From positions 300,157-364,156 of the forward strand of contig JACKQC010000003.1 in the NCBI GenBank assembly GCA_024233085.1: 64,000 nucleotides of DNA. Reading direction: 5' to 3'. The stretch is from Akkermansiaceae bacterium (GTDB taxonomy: Bacteria > Verrucomicrobiota > Verrucomicrobiia > Verrucomicrobiales > DEV007). The number at the start of each line of letters is the position of its first letter. Position 1 is the stretch's first letter. The notes under the pieces are model-generated. The model made no database searches, was not told where the DNA came from, and saw only the letters and a list, made by a program, of their open reading frames with translations. Made by a program: the position numbers and the translations under genes. Of this stretch, positions 1 to 6,646 are shown one piece after another.

Positions 1-636
1 GCCCTGACCGGCGCCGACGAGATCGAAATCGATTTCACGCTCGAGGACGGCCGGGTGCTGACCGCCTGGCTCGGCCTCGACGGGCAGGAAGCCCAGAAAT
101 CGCACGGCCTCTGCAAGGGCAAATCCCCCGATGTCGCCAATCTGCCCGCCGGCGAAGTCTATTTCGTCCCCGTCGACGCGCGTGGCCAGTTCCCGATGAA
201 ATACGCCGACGGAACGCTCGGCATCCTCGATGTCGAAAACCGCGCCATCGTCCGCTCGACCCTCATCGCGGGCGACCCGGCCACTATCGACGACCACAAC
301 GCCCGCCTCGCCGACGATCCCATGACCGGCACGCTCGGCGAACTCGGTTTCGGCACCCAGGTGCTTCCCGTGTCCGGCGCGGACATTCAGGACGAAAAAA
401 TCCTCGGCACCTGTCACATGGCCACCGGGCGGGACGATCATCTCGGCGGCGACATCGTGCCGGACATGTTCAAAAAACACGAAAACTCGACCCACGACGA
501 CATCCTCTTCGCCCCGCACAAGACCCCGAACTTCGACATCTCCCAGGTGCGGATGAAACGCGGCGACCAGCGCGAGATTCTCATCGAGCACTTCCAGCCC
601 TCGCCGTTTGTGCTCGCGGCTTTGCGGGGCGAGTGA
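1..636 (+). CDS. M29-like aminopeptidase, C-terminal part (partial at window edge)
   Basis: The reading frame is already open at base 1, so the N-terminus lies outside the window; 211 codons are visible. The visible part resembles the C-terminal half of M29 (AmpS/AmpT-type) metallo-aminopeptidases. It has GELGFGTQ with a Glu at visible codon 114, GTCHMATGR with His139, and STHDD with His165 and Asp167, matching the E...H...HxD pattern of metal ligands known in that family. M29 enzymes are cytoplasmic and remove N-terminal residues from peptides using two metal ions. The spacing of ligands fits, but the family call rests on motif recall, so a divergent M29-like protein is as likely as a true leucyl aminopeptidase. 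Confidence 0.55.
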   Translation, partial: ALTGADEIEIDFTLEDGRVLTAWLGLDGQEAQKSHGLCKGKSPDVANLPAGEVYFVPVDARGQFPMKYADGTLGILDVENRAIVRSTLIAGDPATIDDHNARLADDPMTGTLGELGFGTQVLPVSGADIQDEKILGTCHMATGRDDHLGGDIVPDMFKKHENSTHDDILFAPHKTPNFDISQVRMKRGDQREILIEHFQPSPFVLAALRGE

Positions 637-648
637 GGCGATCGGTGG

Positions 649-667
649 CATGGGCTTCCAGCCCATG
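649..667. repeat. PVC-type 19-bp palindrome
   Basis: A perfect 8-bp inverted repeat (catgggct / agcccatg) around tcc lies 12 bases after the peptidase stop. Palindromes with this core recur between genes in Planctomycetes and Verrucomicrobia as far as I recall. Its geometry (8-bp arms, 3-nt loop) is the same as one unit of the 41-bp elements in this window, but the sequence is unrelated. No T-run follows. Confidence 0.6.
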
Positions 668-795
668 ATTTCGCGGGTCGGGCGCACACGCCAAATCGCT
701 ATTTCCGTTCGTCAGAGTGCTGGAGCGCGTTCGTTTCGAAATCGAATCCGACTTCCCCGCGATTCATCGGCAAGGTGCCGAAGCCACGTTCTCGC

Positions 796-1548
796 ATGAA
801 CCCCTACGAACAGGATCGCCTCCTCGATACCTACCTGCTTTTCCACTACGGCAGCCGCGGGGAAATCCTCGCCGGCTCGGCTCTGGAAGCCGCCGGCGCG
901 GCGTTCGCCGACGAATTTTTCCGATTCCCGGTGGCCACGGTCGCCGAAATGTTCGATCCGGCCGGGGCGCCCTTCGAACGCGCGCTGGATATCGGCTGCG
1001 CGGTCGGTCGGTCTGCCTTCGAACTGTCGAAACAGACGCGTGAGGTCATCGGCATCGATTTTTCCCGCGCCTTCATCGGAGCGGCCCAAAGGCTGGCCCG
1101 CGGCGAAATTCTCCGCTACCGCCGCTGCTCGGAAGCGCACCTCGGCGACGACGAACTCGCGGCCTCCGCGCCCGCCGACAGCCAGCCGGACCGCGTCGCG
1201 TTCGAAACCGGCGACGCCATGGACTTGCGACCCGATCTCGGGGTCTTCGATCTGGTTCATGCCGCGAACCTGCTCTGCCGCCTGCCCGAGCCGCGTCGTT
1301 TCCTCAATCGTCTGCCGGCTTTGGTGAAGCCGGGCGGGCAGCTCGTGTTCGCCACTCCGGCGACGTGGCTCGATGAATTCACTCCGCCGGAAAACCAGCC
1401 CGGCGGGTTGACCCTCGATTTTCTGCGCGAGACGCTCGACGCGTCCTTCGCGCTTCGCCGGGTGACCGAACTCCCCTTTCTCATCCGCGAACACGCGCGA
1501 AAATTCCAGGTCAGCACCTCGCAGGCGAGCGTCTGGGTGCGGCGTTGA
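796..1548 (+). CDS. OvoA C-terminal-type SAM methyltransferase
   Basis: A 250-residue class I SAM-dependent methyltransferase. It starts NPYEQDRLLDTYLLFHYG, which matches the opening of the putative 4-mercaptohistidine N1-methyltransferase family (the C-terminal domain of the ovothiol enzyme OvoA). SAM motif I is ALDIGCAVGRS, followed by an acidic motif (VIGIDFS), GDAMDL and a post-motif LVKPGGQLVFATP. The start chosen is ATG 796 because the family begins at NPYE; an in-frame GTG lies 21 bases upstream. There is no clear ribosome site. The sulfoxide synthase domain that normally precedes it in OvoA is not in the window, so whether this cell makes ovothiol cannot be judged here. Confidence 0.75.
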   Translation: MNPYEQDRLLDTYLLFHYGSRGEILAGSALEAAGAAFADEFFRFPVATVAEMFDPAGAPFERALDIGCAVGRSAFELSKQTREVIGIDFSRAFIGAAQRLARGEILRYRRCSEAHLGDDELAASAPADSQPDRVAFETGDAMDLRPDLGVFDLVHAANLLCRLPEPRRFLNRLPALVKPGGQLVFATPATWLDEFTPPENQPGGLTLDFLRETLDASFALRRVTELPFLIREHARKFQVSTSQASVWVRR

Positions 1549-1554
1549 CGGGCC

Positions 1555-3018
1555 TCACCCCCGCAGCTTCGCGAGGATCGCCTCGGTCACGAGCTTCGGA
1601 TTTGCCTTGCCCTTCGAGAGTTTCATCACTTGGCCGGTCAGGAAATTCGCGGCCTTGTCGTTGCCGTCGCGGACTTCCTGGGCGGGGCCCGGATTCGCTT
1701 CGATGGCCTGGTCGATGAAGGCGTCGACCTCGCCGGCGTCGGCGGGCTCGAAACCCAGGTCCTTCGCGATGGCGGACGGCTCCTTTTCGGGCGACGCCAT
1801 CTGCGCGGCGAAGACGTCCTTGGCCTGGTTGTTGGAAATCGTGCCCGCCTCGATCAGGTCGACCAAGGCCCGGACTTTGTCGGGGGCCACCGGGCACTCG
1901 CCGATGGACAGGCTCTGTTCGTTGAGCACGGCGAGCAGGTTGTTGATGACCCAGTTGGCGATTTTTTTCGCGGACGGCGAGCCTTTCGCGGCCCGCTCGT
2001 AAAAATCCGCGAGGGCCTGCTCGCTCGCGAGCACCGAGGCGTCGTAGTGGGTGATCCCGTAATCGCTTTCGAATCGCGCCACCTTGGCGTGGGGCAGCTC
2101 CGGCAGATCGACCCGCACCTTTTCCAGAAGCGCCTCCGTCCGCACCGGAAGGAGGTCGGGATCGGGAAAATAACGGTAGTCGTGCGCCTGTTCCTTCGTG
2201 CGCATTTCCGAGGTCTCGCCGAGATCGTCGTCCCAGCGGCGGGTCGATTGCACCAGTGGGATGCCGTTTTCGAGGCAGTGAATCTGCCGGTCGATCTCGT
2301 AATGCAGCGCGCGGCGGACAGCCGACACGGAGTTGAGGTTTTTCAGCTCGATCTTGACCCCGAGTTCGCTCTGTTCCCTGGGTCGGACGGAAACGTTCAC
2401 ATCGCAGCGCAACTGGCCCTTTTCCATGTCGGCGTCGGAAAGTCCGCCGTAGACGAGAATCTGCCGGAGCGAATTGAGGTAGGCGAAAGCCTCCTCGGGC
2501 GAGTCGATCTCGGGATCGGAGACGATCTCCATCAGCGGCGTGCCGGCGCGATTGAAGTCGATGGTGGTAAAAGTGCTGTGGTGGGTGGATTTGGCGACAT
2601 CCTCCTCGAGGTGGATGCGGGTGAGCGGCACGACCTTGCCGGGCTGGGCGATGGTTTTCTGGGCATCCTTGGGGTAGGCCAGATCGTACAACGGCACCCC
2701 GCCGCCGAGGCAGAGCGGCAAGTCATACTGCGAGATCTGGTAGTTTTTCGGCATGTCGGGGTAGAAATAGTTTTTCCGGTCCCACTTCACCACCGGCGGC
2801 GTCTCGCAGCCGAGGAGGAGCCCGGCCCGGAGGGTCATCTCGATGGCGCCGCGATTGAGCACGGGAAGGGCACCGGGCAGACCGAGACAGGTCGGGCAGG
2901 TCAGGGTGTTGGGTTCCGCACCGAAACGCGCCTCGCAGCCGCAAAACATCTTGCTGCGCGTCTTGAGCTGCACGTGGACTTCGAGGCCGATGCTCGGGAT
3001 GAAATCGTCTTTCGCCAT
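1555..3018 (-). CDS. gatB: Aspartyl/glutamyl-tRNA amidotransferase subunit B
   Basis: GatB of the GatCAB amidotransferase, which converts Glu-tRNA(Gln) and Asp-tRNA(Asn) to the correct amides in the cytoplasm. It is full length (487 residues). N-terminal signatures are GLEVHVQL and a zinc-knuckle-like stretch CGCEARFGAEPNTLTCPTCLG, followed by DRKNYFYPDMPKNYQISQ. The C-terminal YqeY-like tail ends in NPKLVTEAILAKL. gatA and gatC are not adjacent, so the three subunits are encoded apart. It converges with the methyltransferase gene, with only 6 bases between the stops. Confidence 0.98.
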   Translation of the reverse strand: MAKDDFIPSIGLEVHVQLKTRSKMFCGCEARFGAEPNTLTCPTCLGLPGALPVLNRGAIEMTLRAGLLLGCETPPVVKWDRKNYFYPDMPKNYQISQYDLPLCLGGGVPLYDLAYPKDAQKTIAQPGKVVPLTRIHLEEDVAKSTHHSTFTTIDFNRAGTPLMEIVSDPEIDSPEEAFAYLNSLRQILVYGGLSDADMEKGQLRCDVNVSVRPREQSELGVKIELKNLNSVSAVRRALHYEIDRQIHCLENGIPLVQSTRRWDDDLGETSEMRTKEQAHDYRYFPDPDLLPVRTEALLEKVRVDLPELPHAKVARFESDYGITHYDASVLASEQALADFYERAAKGSPSAKKIANWVINNLLAVLNEQSLSIGECPVAPDKVRALVDLIEAGTISNNQAKDVFAAQMASPEKEPSAIAKDLGFEPADAGEVDAFIDQAIEANPGPAQEVRDGNDKAANFLTGQVMKLSKGKANPKLVTEAILAKLRG

Positions 3019-3149
3019 GCCGACGGGTCTGGTGACGGGTTTACTGAAATTCGTTGCTCAAAAAAAGGCCAAGGAACGACCGCGCGGAAATCCCCGGCTT
3101 CCCCGCCGAAACCGCCCGTCGCCTCCGTGGCGGGGCGGCGCGGATTTCG

Positions 3150-4025
3150 TCACTGAAGGTCTTCCCGGGGCCGTTGGTAGCCCTTGACCACCTCCTGGCG
3201 GGCGGGCGAGAGCATGAACCCATCGACCAGAGGGCGCAACTCCAGTGTGTCCAGCAGCGGCCCGATTCCCGGGTCCAGCGCGGCCGCCCGCACGTCCGGA
3301 TGGCGGAGCAGGGCGATGTGGTCGCGCTTCTTGTTCAGCTCGTCCAGCTCGGGGGACGCCAGCAATTCCGCCAACCGCACCGAGGCCGCCACCGGTCGCG
3401 ATTCGGGGTCGCTCTGCAAATAGGCGAAAAGCTCGGGCTTCTTCGAGGCGATCAAGAGGCCCACCAGATTGCGTTCCCGCACCCGGCTGTACACGTCCAG
3501 AAATCCGAAGACCTCGCGCACCATCGGCACCCGCTCCAGCCCGTCGCGCCACTGCGCCGAAAGCGGCGTCCGAGGATACTGGTGCGACAAGTAGTTCACC
3601 TCCACCCGCGACACATCCTCCAAGTGTCGCAGTTCCATCATCGTGCCGCCGAGCCGGATACACCACGTCATAATCAGGATCGTGACCAGCGACGGCGCCA
3701 GCGAGACGAGGCCGCCGCCGAAGCCGTCGGAGAAAAACCGGAGCGGTCCCTCCGCGTCGAAAAGCCACTTGAACACCCCCTTGGCGATCTGCCGGACCAC
3801 CACATAGCAGAGCAGCCCCGCCACAAAGGCGATGGCGAACTTCGCCCCCCTCGGGAAGGGCAGGTTCACGATGATCGCCTCGTAGGAGAGGTAACCCACC
3901 GCCAGGCCGGCCGCGATACCCGAGATGCCCCAGAGGATCGACACCACGCCGCTGTTCCACGCGCGAACGAAGAGAGAGACCGTGATAACGAAGAAAAACA
4001 GCAGGAATCCGTGCTCCGCGAACAT
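3150..4025 (-). CDS. CvpA-like integral membrane protein
   Basis: A 291-residue protein with four predicted membrane segments in its first half (about residues 4-20, 25-45, 63-85 and 103-130). The long soluble C-terminal half has no motif I recognise. The membrane part, with small residues and GGxV turns between helices, resembles the CvpA (colicin V production/DedE) family. It lies 20 bases downstream of aroC on the same strand and probably shares its transcript. CvpA-like is a fold-level guess and no function can be assigned. Confidence 0.6.
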   Translation of the reverse strand: MFAEHGFLLFFFVITVSLFVRAWNSGVVSILWGISGIAAGLAVGYLSYEAIIVNLPFPRGAKFAIAFVAGLLCYVVVRQIAKGVFKWLFDAEGPLRFFSDGFGGGLVSLAPSLVTILIMTWCIRLGGTMMELRHLEDVSRVEVNYLSHQYPRTPLSAQWRDGLERVPMVREVFGFLDVYSRVRERNLVGLLIASKKPELFAYLQSDPESRPVAASVRLAELLASPELDELNKKRDHIALLRHPDVRAAALDPGIGPLLDTLELRPLVDGFMLSPARQEVVKGYQRPREDLQ

Positions 4026-4044
4026 GTCAGGACGAGGCTCTTGG

Positions 4045-5145
4045 TTAAGACTCCGCGACTCTGCCGCACTGAGCCCGATGACGCAAGCCGTGATCGCACA
4101 AAACCAGCGCCGTCATCGCCTCCACGATCGGCACCGCCCGCGGAAGCACACAGGGATCGTGCCGGCCACGGCCGGTCAGCTCCGTGTCCCGTCCCTCGGC
4201 CGACACCGTTTCCTGCGCCGTCATGAGCGTCGCCGTCGGCTTGAAGGCAACGCGAAAGACGATGTTTTCCCCGTTTGAAATGCCGCCCTGCACCCCACCG
4301 GACCGGTTCGTCCGCGTTCGCACGCGACCGCCCTCCATGTAAAAGGCGTCGTTGTGTTCCCGGCCGGTCATTTGCGTGCCCGAAAAACCCGACCCGATCT
4401 CGAAGCCCTTCGTCGCCGGCAGGCTCATCATCGCCTTGGCGAGATCCGCCTCCAGTTTGTCGAAAACCGGCTCGCCCCAACCCGCCGGCACCCCGCGCGC
4501 GACGCACTCGATCACCCCGCCTGCCGAGTCGCCCTCCGCGCGCAGGGCCTTGATCAGTTCGATCATCGGCTCCACGGCGTCCGGGTCGCCCGTGCGGACG
4601 ATGTTCGACTCCACCGTGTCGAAAGCGACCGTGTCCGGGTCCACCCGCGCCTCGAGATCGCGGATCGACTTCACCCAGGCGACGATTTCCAGCCCGGGCG
4701 CGAACTGGGAGGTCAGAACTCTTTTCGCGATCGCCGCCGCCGCGACGCGACCGATCGTTTCCCGCGCCGAGGCGCGGCCGCCTCCCTGCCAGTTCCGGAT
4801 GCCGTACTTCGCGTCGTAGGTGTAGTCGGCGTGGGAGGGCCGGTATTTTTCCGCCATCTCCGAATAGGCCTCCGGCCGCGCGTCCCGGTTGCGCACCAGC
4901 ACGGAGATCGGCGTGCCCAGCGTCCGGCCCTCGAAGACCCCCGACAAAATCTCGCAACGATCCTCCTCCGACCGCGGCGTCACGATTTCCGACTGTCCCG
5001 GCCGGCGACGGTCGAGGTCGCGCTGGATGTCGCTTTCGGACAGCTCGATCCGCGGCGGACAGCCGTCCACGACCACGCCCACCCCGCCTCCGTGCGACTC
5101 GCCGAAGGTGTGAACGCGAAAAACCTGTCCAAACGAACTGCCCAT
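4045..5145 (-). CDS. aroC: Chorismate synthase
   Basis: Catalyses the last shikimate step, EPSP to chorismate, using reduced FMN in the cytoplasm. At 366 residues it has the usual length. Signatures seen are RVHTFGESHGGGVGVVVDG at the N-terminus, RRRPGQSEIVTPRSEEDRCE, GGGRASARET and GGVQGGISNGENI. It starts at ATG 5145 with MGSSFGQVFRVHTFGESHG, the canonical opening. Confidence 0.98.
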   Translation of the reverse strand: MGSSFGQVFRVHTFGESHGGGVGVVVDGCPPRIELSESDIQRDLDRRRPGQSEIVTPRSEEDRCEILSGVFEGRTLGTPISVLVRNRDARPEAYSEMAEKYRPSHADYTYDAKYGIRNWQGGGRASARETIGRVAAAAIAKRVLTSQFAPGLEIVAWVKSIRDLEARVDPDTVAFDTVESNIVRTGDPDAVEPMIELIKALRAEGDSAGGVIECVARGVPAGWGEPVFDKLEADLAKAMMSLPATKGFEIGSGFSGTQMTGREHNDAFYMEGGRVRTRTNRSGGVQGGISNGENIVFRVAFKPTATLMTAQETVSAEGRDTELTGRGRHDPCVLPRAVPIVEAMTALVLCDHGLRHRAQCGRVAES

Positions 5146-5217
5146 GACCGGGAACGAGTGAAAAGCCCCACTAGACCGGGAAATCGGCCCTCTCGCAACC
5201 GATTTGGTTGGGCACGG

Positions 5218-5742
5218 TCACCCGCCCTCCGATGCCGGCGCGCCGTCGGGGTCCCCGGTATCGATCACCACATCCCAGGGCGGCAGGCCGAGCCACGAAT
5301 ACAGCGGCTTCGAAAGAAACCCAAACGGCGAACGCATGTAAAAAATCGCGTGGCGCCGGAATCGCTGGCCATTCGAATCGAGACTTCTGGGATCGACCGC
5401 CTTCAGATCGGCGATGAGGCGCCGGTCCGCCTCCCGGAGATCGCGCAGCTTCGAATGTTGCGTGTAGGCGATGTCGTGAACGCGGAAGGCCTCGTCGACC
5501 CCGTCCACGGGCGGTCCGCCCCAGCCGCCGGGTCCGCCATAGTTGCCGTACACGGCGATATGCTTCATCAGCGGGTCGATCTCCAGCGACCGCCGCATCG
5601 CCTTCGTCGAGATCGGCATGGGCAGTTGGGGGTAGGTCGAAAGATCGAGCCGATGCACCCGCGAGGCGCAGGAATTCAGCAAAACCGCCGCGGTCAGAAC
5701 GGCGAAGACCGGGGAGGCGGCTCGGCGGCGGTGGCGGGACAT
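5218..5742 (-). CDS. Phospholipase A2-like lipoprotein
   Basis: A 174-residue exported protein. Residues 1-25 are a lipoprotein signal with lipobox LNSC (Cys25), so it is probably membrane-anchored. Residues 65-93 read YGNYGGPGGWGGPP...VHDIAY, followed by an AD..L motif near 105. This is the arrangement of the small PLA2-like domains found in parvovirus capsids and some bacterial secreted proteins: a glycine-rich Ca2+ loop, a catalytic His-Asp pair (His89-Asp90) and a supporting Asp (about 106). The start at 5742 is supported by a GGGAGG six bases upstream. Lipase activity is an inference from the motif. Confidence 0.6.
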   Translation of the reverse strand: MSRHRRRAASPVFAVLTAAVLLNSCASRVHRLDLSTYPQLPMPISTKAMRRSLEIDPLMKHIAVYGNYGGPGGWGGPPVDGVDEAFRVHDIAYTQHSKLRDLREADRRLIADLKAVDPRSLDSNGQRFRRHAIFYMRSPFGFLSKPLYSWLGLPPWDVVIDTGDPDGAPASEGG

Positions 5743-5804
5743 GCGCCCTCCCGTTACGACAGGAGCGGCGCTTCGTCCAGAAAAGGAGTCCGCCACGAGA
5801 CGGC

Positions 5805-5845
5805 GACCAGACAGGGTTGACTCATCGACCTAACCCTGTTGGGTC
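5805..5845. repeat. 41-bp double-palindrome element, copy 1
   Basis: Unit gaccagacagggttgactc, spacer atc, unit gacctaaccctgttgggtc. The two 19-bp units are inverted relative to each other. It lies 21 bases beyond the stop of the DUF5615 gene and 63 bases upstream of the lipoprotein start. One of nine related elements in the window. Confidence 0.85.
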
Positions 5846-5866
5846 GATCCTCGGGCGAAGAGGCTT

Positions 5867-6214
5867 TTACAGGGGGATAAACTCCACCCGATTTTGAAAT
5901 TCCTCCGCCGTCACGCAATTCATAAGAATTTCGAGGTCCGCGACCGCCCTTCCGATCGGCAGCTTCAATTGATGGCCGTATACCAATCCCGCAAACAAAT
6001 TGCCGTCGCGTTGCCACCGTTGCGCGATGGCAAGGAGGTCGTCATCCTGGGTGAACAGAATTCTCCCCAACGAGTTTGCCCGTACCAGCAGTTTTTCGTC
6101 GTCGAATTCGTGGCTCCGATCCTCGAAGGCCGTCTGGACATCCACACCGCGGATTCTCAGCCCCGTGGTAATCACCTGAGGCACATGCTGATCCATTAAC
6201 AGGCGAAGCGGCAT
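5867..6214 (-). CDS. DUF5615 PIN-like toxin candidate
   Basis: A 115-residue protein opening MPLRLLMDQHVP with a conserved Asp8, then GRILFTQDDDLL with the acidic pair of the DUF5615/Mut7-C-like PIN fold. Members of this family occur almost always beside DUF433 genes and are regarded as the toxin (putative RNase) half of a toxin-antitoxin module. Here it follows the DUF433 gene by 12 bases on the same strand, so the pair is intact and co-transcribed. Activity has not been shown for most family members. Confidence 0.8.
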   Translation of the reverse strand: MPLRLLMDQHVPQVITTGLRIRGVDVQTAFEDRSHEFDDEKLLVRANSLGRILFTQDDDLLAIAQRWQRDGNLFAGLVYGHQLKLPIGRAVADLEILMNCVTAEEFQNRVEFIPL

Positions 6215-6226
6215 CGCGAAACCCGG

Positions 6227-6544
6227 TCACCGAATCGCGCCGGCCGCCCGGAGACGGCGGGAAATCGCGCGAAACTCCGCGGCCGCGGCGCCGACCTCGG
6301 CCGTTTCCAGACTTTCCCGGACCACCGCTTCGACCTCGCTCGCGTGATCGGCATACCATGCCAAGGCGGCGTAAACTTCCCCCAAGCGAAGCTGGGGATG
6401 ATTCAGGACCAACTCCTCCGCGCTCCAGCCAAACGCCAAGTGTTCTCGAATCAGGTGGATCGCCTTGAAATTCACCCGTTCGATGAGGGGCATCCCATCC
6501 TCGGAAAGCGCCAGGTGCGGGTAGCTGACCAGAGTTGCTCGCAT
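6227..6544 (-). CDS. DUF433 antitoxin candidate
   Basis: A 105-residue protein with the DUF433 pattern: RVNFKAIHLIREHLAFGWSAEELVLNHPQLRLGEVYAALAWYADH. This is a winged-helix-like domain ending in a helical tail (ESLETAEVGAAAAEFRAISRR). DUF433 proteins are the predicted DNA-binding antitoxin partner of DUF5615 toxins. ATG 6544 was chosen because the upstream extension in the same frame has no domain sense and runs over alaS. It is divergent from alaS, with 102 bases between starts, so promoter and possible autoregulatory operator both lie at 6545-6646. Confidence 0.75.
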   Translation of the reverse strand: MRATLVSYPHLALSEDGMPLIERVNFKAIHLIREHLAFGWSAEELVLNHPQLRLGEVYAALAWYADHASEVEAVVRESLETAEVGAAAAEFRAISRRLRAAGAIR

Positions 6545-6646
6545 GGGAAAAGGATACGCGCTTTTCGCGCTCCCGCGCCAACCTTTTCTCCCCCTCAGAA
6601 ACTCCCCCTTGCCCGCCCCGAGATGGCGCGTATTCCTTTCCCCGCC

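Noticed and set aside
1630..3156. Long open frame opposite gatB (508 codons)
   Set aside because: It is the antisense shadow of gatB in GC-rich DNA; no domain, and gatB is unmistakable.
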